The position numbers and the translations under genes were made by a program. Of a DNA stretch of 64,000 bases, positions 49,241 through 63,600 are shown in pieces. A model generated the notes under the pieces. The model made no database searches. It was not told the origin of the DNA and saw nothing but the letters and a program-made list of their open reading frames with translations. Source of the stretch: Setophaga petechia (lineage: Eukaryota > Chordata > Aves > Passeriformes > Parulidae); contig JANCRA010000007.1 in NCBI GenBank assembly GCA_024362935.1, forward strand, positions 9,860,503 through 9,924,502. Reading direction: 5' to 3'. Positions within the stretch are counted from its first letter, which is position 1, and each line of letters starts with the position of its first letter.

Positions 49241-52200
49241 TTCCAGCCTTCCACATTTTTATAGTTGCATAAATGCTCTTCTAATGCAGCACAAGGTAAA
49301 TTGTATCAGTGTTGGCAAATGTAATCTCTATCTTGGTATTTGTATTTAGTTAATACTTTGATTCAGAAGAAAAGGAATCTCTTTATTCACAACATTTTAA
49401 TATTACCAATAGGTGTTTCGCTAGAACTCTAAAATTCAGGTGACCAAAGAATTCTTTGCTATTACTGTAAGGAATGCGAGTGTACATAGTTACAAGAAAA
49501 CACCTTTTTCTTTTATTTCTAAGCAAGTCCCTTGTCATTATACCCACTGCACACTAACTGGAAAAAGGCTAAACTCTTTAAGTTTGTTTTCCTGAGCAGA
49601 GATCCATCCTTTTTTTTTTTTCTAAAATAAAAAGGAAGCAAAGTAGGTATGGTTGCCATCTTTTGTTACAGTAGAGTTGCATAAGAATGCAGGCTCTCCA
49701 AGTAAAAGTGTTTGTCAATTGTTCCTAATTTAATAGTAACCATATCAAGATAATCTCTGAACTGACTTCACTGGTATTCATCTAAGGGAAAAAACCAATT
49801 TACAAGATTCTCCAATATAAAACCATCTCCAGGGGAACTCCATTCAAAAACATCCTGCATGCCTCACTGATCTATCCACATAGTACACACAGTCCAGTCT
49901 CATGAGCTGTTCAATGAGCTGCCTATTACAGATAATGAGACATTGCTAGGACAGTTGTCCTCTGCCATCACAGCAATCCAAAGAGACAAGCACATCCCAA
50001 AGGGAAAATCACAACAGGAAAAGCTCCACATGTCATTTCTTGTGCAGCCTCCATAAATGCACACTGACCAATCTCACAGGCAGAGAATGACACCTATGTT
50101 TTACAGATTCTTCACTGTGAATACATATCCTGGTACTTCCACTATTATAAAATTTCCCAACACCTGACCATAAAAATACATCCTTGCTTTGTCAGAACCA
50201 ATTGAAGCTGCAGGGTGGTTATGCCAGACAAAGGAAAAAGAAAGCCACTAGAATTTAACCTGCAGTTCACCTCAGCTGGGTGAAGACTCCAGGGAAGTCA
50301 CAATCCTGCTACTTTGCACTTCACCCATCTAGACAGTAACAAAACCAGCAAAGTCGATGCTGCTGTGTGGGGAAGCAGAGAACCAGAAAAGTCTGGAAAC
50401 GTACATTTAAAAAGTTCTGCCCTCCAGCCACGACCCAGTAACTGATCTCGCGTTTGCTCCTGCTTCACTGCAAACTCCACCAAGAAGTGATGTAAGCAGA
50501 AATATTTTGCTACAAGCCAGAAACTTGAACGCTGCCCTTTCTGCATCTCAGGCAAAGAATAGAGACCTTTTCAACTGCACTAATTCAATCCTTTGCCGTC
50601 ACTAAATGCTGATGCAGTTTGTGCGTGCAGAGTCCTCTGAAAGCCTCACAATGGAAAGTACTCTAAGGGAAAAGTGACTTTACCTTAAAAAAATCCCCGA
50701 TCTTTGTCAGCAGTCCATTCTAAACCATATTATGTTTAGTGACTGTCTCACAATGGGCCGTTTCTACCAGTAGGTAAGGCCTCTCTTTTTTCTTGCAATG
50801 CTGTGTCATGGAGTTGGTGGCTTGGGTTTTCTTGTTTGGGGTGGGATTTGTTTATTTGTTTGTTTCCCGGTGTGTTTCTGCAACCATTAGTACAAATAAG
50901 GTGTAGAATTGGCTTCTCAGTGACCCCATCAGCATTAATGGCAGTCACACAGAATATATTTTCCCAGGGATCTGTGTGCTCTTCAGGAAAAGATTCATAA
51001 TTCATAATCATGTTTCCAAGAAGGGTCAAAATGAAGATTTTTCTTTTGCAGAAACACCAGCTTCTCATTGTATGCCTGATCTAAAACATTATTCTACCAA
51101 AGCCTTTGCTTGTTATATTTTTTGTCCCTTAGAGGAAAGAAAAAAAATCAAGCCAAAGAGTAGGGAAAAGTGTCATGGCATATCTTAAATTTCCTACTCA
51201 AAGAAGGGGATACTTTTTTAAAGGCAGCGCAGTCCAGCCTTCGGAGCAGAGCGGCCATGATTCCTGGGCTCCATTCCCCCCACAGTCACCGATTCATTTC
51301 ATGACTAATTGAGTGGACTGTTGCATGAACATTGTATTCAGTTCTTAATTTAAGGGTGAACAAGAACATCAAGTTCCTTTCCTCAGTTCCTGCACTCAGT
51401 CAGCTGTCCTACTTCTCTAAGAGGTATAGGGGAAACATAGAAGGTTTATTTTTAGCAGGTCAAACAAGTAATTTTAATTTCAAGTTTGTAGATCCTAGAG
51501 ATTAGAGAAAATTTTTCTTATTTTAAATAATTTCAAACAGAAAATGCTCCTTATGGTATTTGAGACTAACCCATTCCACTCAACTGCGTCTGGATGCAAA
51601 TTTTCCGTATCCAAGCTCCATTGCTGACCTGAGTGACAGGAATTCAGATGCCTAATGGTTTCTTTGCCTTTCAATTTTTCAACCATGGTGTGGAGGGTTA
51701 TATGAAATAGGGGACAATACCTTATATTGAGATGGATAAGAAAAGCTCTAGAGATGAACCCACCCAGAGCTACAAGCTGGTTATACTCCCCTCTAAGTTA
51801 CATTAAGTAATCTCTTCTGTTCTGCTAGAGTAAGCACTTGAACTAGGTCTCCCACATGAGAAAGGGGTGTCCTGATGACTAGGTGTTGGAAAAGGAGCAG
51901 GGGAAGAACATATACCTCTTTTGAGAAAGAAAAAAAAAAGTAAAAACCACCTTGAAATATTTCCATATGGCCTGGTGAGAAAGAGGGAGAGAAGAAAAGA
52001 AAAAAAGAAAAGCACACTGCTTCCTTTCTACTTTTGGCTGTAGAAGGTGTTTGTGTGCAAGAACAGCTTTCTAACCCAGGTTTCCCGTGTCAAGAAGTTT
52101 GTTTATGTCAGGTTGATTTTCTGTTGACATTTTATGCCGCTCCCTGAAAAGAAACTGTTTCTATGAGCACACTCAGGCATTCACAACCCTTGCAATGGTT

Positions 52201-54603
52201 TGAGTCACGTAAGCCACATCTTGGTGGTACCTCATCCCTTCAACACCTCTCCCTTTCCATTCACACAGCCTCAGCTGAGAACGCAACTGTATCAGATCCG
52301 TGTGCAGTAGTCTATAGCGTGGCCAGGGGAAACAGGCAGCCCAGGACCACCTGACTTTGCAGCATTTCACATATCACCATTGGGATGGTATTGCCACAGT
52401 GTAGAAGTTTAGGCTGCAGAAAAAAATACAAATTAGTTTAAAAGGTCCAGAATACTTTGGTTGCAGGTACACAACACCTGACAACACTGGAAACAATGAC
52501 CTCTCTTTACTGATTCTTATTCAAAGTGAATTTAAAGCTATTACTCCATGTACTTGACTCAACAGTTCTGAGAAAGGGTATAAAAAAGCCCATTTTTTTC
52601 CAGTCTTTTGAAAACTTGGAGAATTTGCAGTAAAGGGTTTATGAAAAGGGCAGGGAGGATAAAAAACAGGCACCACTTTAAGCATCCAGCGCTGCGTGAG
52701 TCACAGTCCCTGTCACTGCACCCTAATGAAACTTCACTGACCAACAGTTTCTAAAGTTCCCACATTCTCCAATGTCTTCATAATATCACTAAATACACCT
52801 TTAGCTTGCTCCCAGCCCAAACTGTGCTGAACTATACAGCAATATATTTTACTATAGCTACATGCTCTCCAGCTGAATGCAAGCCTGCAGTGGAAATGGC
52901 TTTGTTTGCTGCAGTGCTGTATTATCACACATGACTAGACCAGGCAACATTGATTCTTAAGCAATGGCATTGATTACAAGTCTTATTTTTAAAATGCTGG
53001 CAGGATACAGCCCTTAGATAAGCACTTTAAGACCAAATTTGAATTGCATTTCCCAGCAGCTCTCCTTTTTTTACAGAGACTATATAATAGAATTACAAAT
53101 AATGCTACTGACTCCAACGTGTACTGAGGATTTACACCAGTATGGTTTCAGTAGTAGAAGCTTTTAGTACTTCACACTTACACAACTATAATATGCTTTA
53201 GAATATTGTTTTCAAAATGTAAAATCATCTTTTTTCTCTTCACTAGCTAAAAGAAGATGCTTGTTTTCCAGACAGATAAACTTATTAAATTGAATTTGAC
53301 CTTTCAGAGCATAGTAAGGTAGGCATTTCTGTTCTCTGGAAATAAAGGAAGATTCTTCATGTACTGCTCTAAGTCATGCAAGAGTCCACAAGCAAGCAAG
53401 CAAGCACTCATGGGAGAACTCTTTACATTAAATAAATTATGCAGGGTGAGAGGGCAAAGAAAAAAAAAACAAACAAACAACCTCAAACCCAAAATATATC
53501 CTTACAACTACATTTTAAATTACACACTTGAGGGTATGCAATCATTACAGATTTTCATGCTCTTAAGCAGCCCTCCAGATTTATCAACACCGTATCATTG
53601 CTTGACCAGTTTCCATGGGGTAGTTCCTGCCCTATTCCACACCTAACCTTGAAATACCTCTCCAAGATTTCTTTGCAGATTGTGCTTTTGTTTTCTCAAG
53701 CTGGTAAAACCTCCCAGCTATCTTACTGGTTTGCCAGCTTAATCCCAGTTTGCAAAGTGGGTTGTTTGTAACAATGCACATGCTTTTCCACTTCTGCCTT
53801 TCTCCTGCAGGAATACAGGGAAGTGCATCAATGCCATACCTGTGCTGGTCTGCCTGCAGATCCACAAAACCTGTGGCCCAAGTAGCTAAACATCCATTTC
53901 CTCACACAGTACATGGTGAAAATACAAGAGTAGCCCATCTTTCCCCTTCTAACCACAAGCTCCTTGTTTCACTCAGGACTTGCAAGCACCAAAATCACGG
54001 GTAGAGAGTGATCTTTGTGACATGTGTTACAATAAAGCAAGATTCTGCTTCTGAGCCTTGTTTGGAATACTATCTCTAAATTGTTGGTAGGCAATTGATT
54101 TAGACTTACCATTATGGATAAATTATATTTTACACTTCTCCCTGTTTTGATTAGAGATGCTTGACCTCACCTCCTACTTGGGCTTATTAAGACATAGGTT
54201 TCCCTCTCAAGCAGCAGATTTACAGTCAGGATCCAAAGAAGTCCAGTAGAAACACTAAGTGAAGATGCATCCATTATGCAATGATTTCACATAGTTCCCA
54301 CAATTCACCAAGTAAAATGCCTTTAGGAGAAACAGGTGGCATAGCAGGACTTGCCATCCTATTGTTTACTCAAAGCCTCTTTCCAGCTTGCATTCATAGA
54401 TGTCCCTTAATTAAGTACAAACCAATCAAAATAAATTAATAAAAATCATAACTGCTCTACCGCCTTATTCTTAGTCAACTGAATTAACCAGGCTTACAGA
54501 AAGGGGCTCAGGACAATCAGCAGCAAATGCAGTAGTTCTCATGAACTCCAAAAACTTTTTGCTTTTGATTTAGGACAGTCCACGCAACAGAATTGCTTCC
54601 ACA

Positions 54604-54623
54604 CCCTCCCCCCACCCCCCCCC
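54604..54623 (-). repeat. C-rich tract (G-rich on the minus strand)
   Basis: C runs of three, six and nine separated by single bases. The minus strand therefore has enough G runs with one-base loops for an intramolecular G-quadruplex. It is isolated in an AT-rich intergenic stretch. Confidence 0.8.
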
Positions 54624-57600
54624 AACACTGGACAAAGTCAAAATTTCCATGCAACAAGAGAAGAAAACGAGAGTGGCCTGGCATCACCACAGTGAAATTG
54701 TCACTTCTGCACAGGTTCCTCGTTTCACTGCCAGGGGTCCTAAAGACGCCACCCAGCAGAATGCAGCAGCTCTCAGCACTGCTACACCATGGAGAGCAGC
54801 TGGACAGTTTTGCTTCAGACACTCCTCTACTCCTGCCAGTCTTTGCATCTACTTGGATTTCTTTTGAAAGCTTGGACTAGCTGCAAACTAGCTACTGATC
54901 ACCTTTGCCTTACACACATAAAAGAAGAGTCTTAATAAATACACTACAGGCACCTCTTAGTGAACTTTACCTCCCTCTAATTCCACACTGAAGAGCTATT
55001 AAAAAAGGAACAATTATAACAAGACATATCCCTGCAAAACCCTGGTTCTTTGTACACTTTATCCGTTCACAGTTATTTGTCCTCTCCTCCATTTAGGAAT
55101 ACAAACGTAGTAACTTTTTTTTCCTAACCTGACAAGCATATGTAATTGCTAGGTGCAATACTTGACTCAAAAGATACCTTTTCCTACTCATGTCTTTCTT
55201 TTCAGTCCAGCATGCCCAAGGCACTCAATTCAACAAAAATTTGGCAATGCCTGATATATGTTATTAATGTAGAATTTTTTTTTTCTCTGTTCAAAGTGAA
55301 AGTGGATATGGATGCATGGATTTTGTCTCATAATCTGAGATTAATTTTGTATTATAATCTGGGCTCAGTATTGTTTTCAGTTGAAGCATTTCTGGCCCCA
55401 GAAGCCAAAGTCCTCCATCAGGTTTTCTTTTTGCCCACCCAGCCACATCATTGCCTGATTACAAAGTCACAGGAGCAATGATAAAAATCTGTCAGGTCCT
55501 TCAGAGTCACAGATAACCCATCACTCATCCACTCATTTATCTAGATTGTTACCAACAAAAAACACAAGTTCAGAAGTTTCCAGGCTCCAGATCCTGGTTC
55601 TGTAGGCCAACCACAGGGCCAGTTGCCACTAGATGGAGAACAATCCCTGGTTTGTCTAATGGCATTAAGTAGGCAGAAACTGCAACCCACCCTGTTCCCT
55701 ACTGCGTTTAAGAGAGTGCTTCCTGCATGCCACCTGCTAGCCAGGTATCCAGGCACAGGTTGGCAGCATCTCTGTCCCTCCCTGTTCAATTCCATCAGTC
55801 TTGGGCTCCGTATTTGATTGTGCTTTAACTAATATGGCCTCAGAGGATGCACTTTAAAAGAAGAGTGAATGATTTCTTCTATTTAGACTTCTAAATGCTG
55901 GAGCGGAAGTTCTCACTCTGGGCAGTTAGGAGTGAATCATTTGAATTTGTGTGCACAGGATGAAAACACCCTTCTGTTGATGAAGGTGGCAACAGAGCAG
56001 CTCAAACGATTTTCCATTAGCACACAATCAGACTTTATATTGCTTATAGAGGAGAAACAAATTCAGAATACTGACGGAGTCTAAAAGGGACTCTTCAACA
56101 CTGGTGGCGAAACAAAAACAAGACACAAGCAAATTCCTCATGTGTTGGTTTCTGTAACCTTGAGCTCATCTTGCTGCAATGGAGTGGAATAAATCTGAAC
56201 TGTGCAATTATGAATTTGATTTCAAGGCTGAACAAGAAAAAACCATTTAAATAACTATAGTTGTTCTAAGCTTATTCACTGTACAGTTTTACTAAAGATG
56301 GAATAATGCAATGAAAAAAATTGAGTGAACAGTTACAATTAAAGCAATAGGTTCAAGGAATCTGATCACTAAATTTATACAGCTACTGATAACCAAATCA
56401 GCTCACAAGAAAAATAAGCTTTCTAGCTCACAGGAAAAATAATTAATTGCCTTGGATTAATGCTAGAGAGAGAGGGTTTAAAGGGAGAGAACTCCCTTTC
56501 AGCACAAGGCCACAGCCAGCACTAGCTTCTCTGCTCTGCAGTTCACAAACCGTCTTGGCAAGCAGCACAGGCAGCAGCTCAGGATGCTGTTTCAGATTTC
56601 AAGAGACAATAAAGCATAGGTGGAGAAACAAAGCCAAATGGCCAAGAATGGGTGTGACCTCAATCTAAGTAGCTCAGATTTTCACCTCTCCAGCTCCTTT
56701 TAATTTTTTCCCCCAGTGAAAAGTTTATCAAGATTATCCTTGCAAAAATATGGCTGCCTCTAGTGCTTTGATAAGGATATTTGAGTTAGAACGGAATCCA
56801 GCTTTCTATATTTTCTTGTTCTAAAAAGACACCAGGAGTATAAAAATCAATCCTTTGTTTATGATTTAGTAATCACACTCACAGACAAGGGCAGCAAACC
56901 AGTTGACTGCACAAGAACTGAGTGTGTGGGCTCATTCCAGGGATAGTTCAGGCTTTGGTCTCCTTTTCCAACCCCTGGGCCCTGGTTAGATTTACACAGT
57001 CCTCTGTGGCCACAGCACAGCCTCTGGCTTGAAGGAGGGACCTGGAGGAGCCAACTCAGCTCTTGGGGCAGCAGAGTGGCTGCACCAAAAAAACTGTAGT
57101 GTAAGCTCAAGTTCCACCCAGAAAAAGTCACTCGTGGCCACAGATCCAAATCACAGCTCTGTGGTCATTCTTTATGCATTTCTACTAACAGATGAATAGT
57201 CATTAATGAAACTATTATCAGGCTACTGGTCTCACTCCTCATTAAGACAAAGAGGCAGTTTTATTCCTTTCATGACATTATCTGCTGACAAAAACTGCAA
57301 ATCAATTTAAAGAAAAGCTTCCATTTGTATGTTTGCAAGAAATTTTCCCCACAAAAACATGTATTTTCTAGTATAAAATAAAGAAACATTCAAAATAAAT
57401 ATGACTCTCTATGTGTACATATCAACCCCAGAATGTCACAAATCAAAATAAATGATGGTAAGGATCATGTCTTTTCTTGAGAGCTGAGGAAGTCTCAGAT
57501 GACCTGTAATCTAGGGAGAGATTAACCTTTGCCAAGGAATCACTAGGAACTGCTGATGCAAAACCAAAATCTCTTAATGGATGTAGCACCAACAAGGTCT

Positions 57601-60600
57601 TAAATAAGCTGACAGGGCTCTGAATGTGCAATGAAAGGAGGTGTACAAAATAAAGAGGATTCTTTCCTGTGTAATACCTTCTCTGCTCCAAAGCACACTT
57701 TTGATTTGCTGATCTATTTTCTTTTAACAAGATGGTTTAGTTCATTACTTCTTACATGACTAAAAGCAGCACATTGCTTTCCTTCTACAGAAGACAGTAA
57801 ATAACATTAAGGGAGTTATATGAGAGAGGGTAGAGCAATTTTACAACAGAAAGAAGCTCATAATCACAGGATACAGGATAACAGTCTTAAGGCACCATCA
57901 TGATAAAAGGCACAGTTTTTATGTAACACCCTTTTAGATTGATTTTTCTACATTCCAAATGCTCCCATAACCATCTTTTGACATTTCTCCTGCACAGCTG
58001 GTTACACCATCCATAAGCAATCTCTGTCTACCAGGCATTATTATTATTTTAAAAGCAATTTTACTTCACTTCAACTAAGACTTATGCTATACCTAATTGC
58101 CAGTTACCACCTCCCTTCTAGTAAAAAATAATTCTGGTTTCTAACCATTTGAAATCCATTCTTAATGAAAATGACAATAAAATCATAATACCAGTATATG
58201 CACATTACAGGAACATGGATAGCAAAGACCAGAAAAAGTGGGTGCTACTTGTGCTCTCTCTGTCCCAGTTGAAATGTTAATTCACAGATGAGCACAGTCT
58301 TATGATAATAACATCAGATATATTACATACAGAACTACCAGCAAGAGGTAAAAAAGGTGTAAGTTGCTTGCTTATGATTAATAAAGTAGTTAAGAGAGAA
58401 GGAATATTATTCTTACTGGATGCTCATTATGCATTTGATAATCTCTATTTATAGGGCAATGAAACATGAGGCTTATAAAATGCCATCTGTTGGTTTCTTT
58501 TTAATGTATAGGATTTCTGACTCCAGGAGCTGCAGTTCAGCAATGTTGATAGTGCTACAACATGTAATACTAACGTCTTTGGTTATGAGAATTTGAGCCA
58601 TTAAACATCAAGAAGCAGGTTGGGTATACATCCTGAATAATGTAACTCCTATCTTATTATTCTAATCTACTTAAAAAGCAATTTATACTTTCATGTAATT
58701 GATTTCAATCAGTCATTTAAATAGCACAACACTCACAAAATTATATATTGCAATGATCCTCAAATGTGACAGAAGTGATTTGTTCTTTGATCTCCACCAG
58801 AGAAGGTGTCCCATGAGAGAAGCTCCGAGAGATCTGTAACAACTTCAGGAAAAATAGCAACTACTTTTTTATCTAAAAAATTAAACAAAACCAGAGGCAA
58901 AAAGGGGAAGAAAAAGTCTTGGAACAGAGGGAGTTAGAATCAGATACATCTGCATTAAATGCGTCAGTACCTAAAGGATGAATTTTTCTTACATATTAAC
59001 CATGAAAATGAAGCATTCATAATAAAGGTCAATACTAGAGTGTATCAGCTCTACTAAGTTTGACTGTCATTGACTTCTATTCCTAATTAAGTCATCAAAT
59101 GGCCCAATATCCAGATCTTAGGTACCCTTAGAACATAATCTTCTGGTTTTAATGCAATTAATGAAATAGGAATTGATTTTTTTTGAAGTGGGTCACTGTG
59201 TATTCATATCAGCATAAAGTTGGAGGGGTTTTTATCACTGGTTTAATTAGGAATTCTGCCTCCAACAGAACCCATAAACACTCAGCTGTTCAGAGGGCAA
59301 GCAAACACAAGAAGAAATAGCTAAGCACTGTCAGGGACAATTTATACTTTGGCAGTTTCTTAGGGAGATCAACCTACAATTTCTGCTCCCACTTTCAATT
59401 GCTTTCACCTCTGCAGTCTCTGCTGGTGCCTCAGCCTTCACCCCTGCCTTGCCACAGCTCCTCATTGTGTTTCTCCATCAGAGTCTGTCAGATAACTGGA
59501 AGCAACAGCTGCCCAGGACAGGAACTGTCGTCTTTGTATTTCTCTACAGCACTTTGACAAAGCAGTTTGATGTCTGAACCAACAGGATTATAATGCCTTC
59601 CACCCCAGAACACAGGATTTTCTTCTCCCTCAGAGGCCAGAGAAATGGTAGAAATCCCTGCCTTACTACCAAAAATGAGGTCACTGTGTTAAGCTTACGA
59701 CAGGTTGATGTAAATATTTGAGGAAAATTTTGACAAAAATTTTGCATGTGATTTTTCCATACACCAAGAGAAACATGAGCTGTTTATAGCCTGGACTCAT
59801 TCAGGCTAAGAAAGCCCATCAAGAACTGCAGCAAAACAAACAAACAAAAAATAGAAACAACAGGAAAAAAAGCACTTTCATAAAAGGGCACCCCAACAAC
59901 TGTCAATACCTTTCTTTTCAGTGATGCACCCAAAAAGTAAACTGGTGTTCTCCTTTCTTTCAGAGATACAGCATACAGTAAGTACTGGAATTTGGCCAGA
60001 AGATTAAGACTAAATGCAAATGGACTGAGTTTTGGGCTGGGCATGGAGAAGTTCCTATTTGTGTCACAAAAAAGGAAATATACCGTTTTTCTAGTCCATC
60101 CACTGTCAGTGAAGTAGTCTTATAAAAGTCCACGAGTCTTAAACTAATGGCAGCCAAGTTTAGCAGGAGATCATGGCAATTCAGTAAGCCATATGTCATC
60201 ACAAATCACAGCAATCTCACTTACTTCACGAAATGTAATTCAGTAACAAGACGAGGAATAATGAATAATATCAAGAACAGCTGAGATGAGAAACTAAAAT
60301 GGCACAAATAATTCTAAAATGAAAATTTAAAAATATTTCCTGCAATTAACTTAAAGGGCACTACTCAAAGTTTGTTCATACTCATATAAATTAACTTGAG
60401 TGGTTATCTCAAGTTGCAGCAAATAAATAACCAATGTACCCACATGCTGAAATCTCTTTTAAGTAGAACACAAATAGATATTGTTTTCACCACTTTGGGG
60501 AATATATAGTCATGATTCATCTTATGCTTGCTAATAATATCTTTTTTCCCCCCCTCCTCTCGTTTGTTAGGTTAAAGGCTGCCCGCATATCATTTACAAT

Positions 60601-63600
60601 AGAGTATTTTAGTAATGACTACTGGTAAGGTTGTTAGAGCAATGTTACAGGATATGCAACATTTCTTCATCCCTACATAGCACTTTGTTCTTTTGCAGTA
60701 GCCTAGAATCCCTATTTGCTTTGTCTTTAAAAAGTCACAGGATCCCTCCTAAAAGGAGCCCAGAGGATGATAATATCCACTGTGAGCCTGCAGAGATGGG
60801 TCTCCAGAGGAATTCTGCATCCCTTTAATTAGATTGTTCTAAAGGTCACCAAGGTGCATACAGATATCAATTAGCCAATACTGAGTGCTTCTCATGGAAC
60901 TGGGAGTCCTAATCCACTTTCAGCAGCCCTGAAATGAAACAGTTATAAAAGTTGGATTTTTTCTTAATTGATCTGAAGGAAAAGGCAAATAGAAGCTCAT
61001 ACATTTCCAGAAAGAAAGAGGATCCACATTAGCACCATACAGTGTCCAACTCAAGAGTAGCATGCTCTAAAGATGAAAAGTGAAGTGCCAAGGAGTTTAT
61101 TTACAGGGTGTACCTTGAGCCTTGTCAAGTTGAACCAGCAAGGCGAGGAGCACACACAGAGCTCCCTTTGGCTGAAAACCCTGCTCAGGCAGAAACTTGC
61201 TGCCTTGATCTCCCCCTCACACTCTTCAAGGGCTCCCAAAAACAGCAAAGTGGAGCCATCTGGTTAACACACTTCCTTCCCACACATCCTTCTCCCTCAG
61301 CCCCTGCACATTACACTTTCGAACCTGCCATCCCTTAGACCTCTCGTCTCGAAAAACGTGACTTTGCTGTCAATTTTGCCTTTGATCAGTTGCTCTAAAG
61401 AGAAAGGATGCAGGAATCCAACAGCCCAAGCAGTGCTGACAGCCACTATTGTTTGGCATCTTTAATCATTCCCAAAGACAGTTTCATTATGGGTGTCCAC
61501 AAGTCAATGACCTTTAATACACAACTCAAGTCCTTCTTTTCAGGCAAGCAGTATTAATTGCTGATCAAACACTCTCAGGTGTATGAAAAGATAATTGAAG
61601 CACTTATTTCCAATCCTAAGAAGTGAAAAATGTATATTTTATTTTCAAATTATGAGGGATCATGGTAACGTGGCTTAAAGAAAGCCCTTATTTATTTGAA
61701 AGTTGTAAGACTTTTTTCAGGAAAAAGCCATCCTGAAAAACAGTCCTAATGTGGCCATCACTCACACTTTATTTCCACAAGTTCAAATCACAGTTGCATT
61801 GGGAGACATTTGTTTCTGCTGATACCTTCAGACAGCATGGCAGCCCAAGTCACCAAATGGGAGGGAGAAACTGGATCATTCAACCAGTTCTTTGAAACAG
61901 ATCTTTTATTTGCAATACACAGTTTAACAACCAAAATATATTGTGCTATGTATTATGTTAGTTTTTTTAGGTATCAACACAAATTGTTCAACAGGTTACA
62001 AAGCACAATTTCCATAACAGTGGTCACACAGATCCTACAAAGCAGAAAGAACCTTTTATATAGCTCTTGGATCTAGACACCATATTGCCACACCAGGCTT
62101 TACTGAGAGACAGTTCACAAAGCATATCAGAGGATTTCTAAATTAGTTCCCTAATTTCATATTACACAGCTGGTGCAACAAAGCTTTCAGAAGAAAATAC
62201 AAAAAACTTTCCTAATAAAAAAAAAAGGTTTCCCAATAGTAAAATAAAAGTATATAATATTCTCAAATAACCATTGCTAGTCATGAAGCCTATGCAAAAA
62301 TGGCTCAGTTCCTTATGCACTTAGTTCCAGCAGATTTTCATTTGCCTTTTTTAAACTCTTTAGCAAGTTCAGTTAAAACTCTGTTATTCAATGAACATAT
62401 ATTTTTAAAAAATCTTCAGGCTTCTGGCATGTGTGGCAAACACATGCTTTAAAAAAAAGGCATGACTCTACCCACATGAGCCGTGTGCTGGACTACCTCC
62501 TAGGCAGAAAGGAGAATGGACTTGCTCAGGGAGGCCCAGCAGCAAAGCCTTGCATCCCCCAGGGAAACATTGATTCTGTACTAGGAAATCTGTGGAGTCC
62601 TAGACTAACTGTAAAAAGGTTTTATAGTCACAGACCCAGATATTAGAAACCCAGTGTCTTCCATGAAATTGTCCCTTATTTGGTTTTCTTGCATAAAAAT
62701 ACTGTGTAATTTAAAGGACTTTACCTCCAGAGGAAAAAAAATAATATTTCAGGCTTGTCGCTTAAATGCAACATTTAAAGACAATACTAATACAAGGATG
62801 TTTGGAAGGAAAATTCTGAGTATTTATCCATAAATCCTCAACCTAATCTTGTTGGCGTGAGTACTCCCTCTGTAAAGGAATAAATTATGCAAAATTAATT
62901 TTTTAATGGTAGCTTTATGAGGTTTATGTTCAAAATCTCTATCCAAACAGATCTTTGACAGAATTTACACGTTGAAGTCCAAACTAGTATTCTTTGAAAT
63001 GGAATATTCTATATAATCAGATGTTTCCATGTAGAGACACACATATCTAAGGTACAGTAATTCAGAACCAACCTTAGATCTTAAACACCTGGAATCCAGC
63101 AGTGTTTGCCTCCAGAGTTCTGATTCGTCTCTAGTGGTGGCAGATATACAATCAGGACATTTCATAGCTGCCTTTCAAAACCTTATCAGAACCCCACAGT
63201 TCAGTAGCCTTAAAATAAATAGTGCATCATCAGCTAAGTATTGAAATAAGCATTTCACCACTACGCATCATCAGCCTCATTTCAGTGCAGGGTAGGTCAT
63301 CAACATTTTGACTCAGCCCAATTTCAGCAGCACTTAATGCATAAGTGCCACATACCCTAGATTAGTTTCACATGGAGATTCTGCATCAGGAATGACAGGC
63401 ACAACCTCGGTGGAGACACCTGGGGCTCAGACAGGATGTTCCAGAGAGATGTCAGTGCTGTCAGGAGAAAGAAAAAAGTGAGGTGCAAAAGGAACACCAT
63501 GGTCATGTACCTTGGCCAGTTTTTAATGCAGAACACTTGGAGTTTTGCCTGACATTCCATAGGACACTTCCTAACACACATGGTGAGTTTGAAATCCTAG

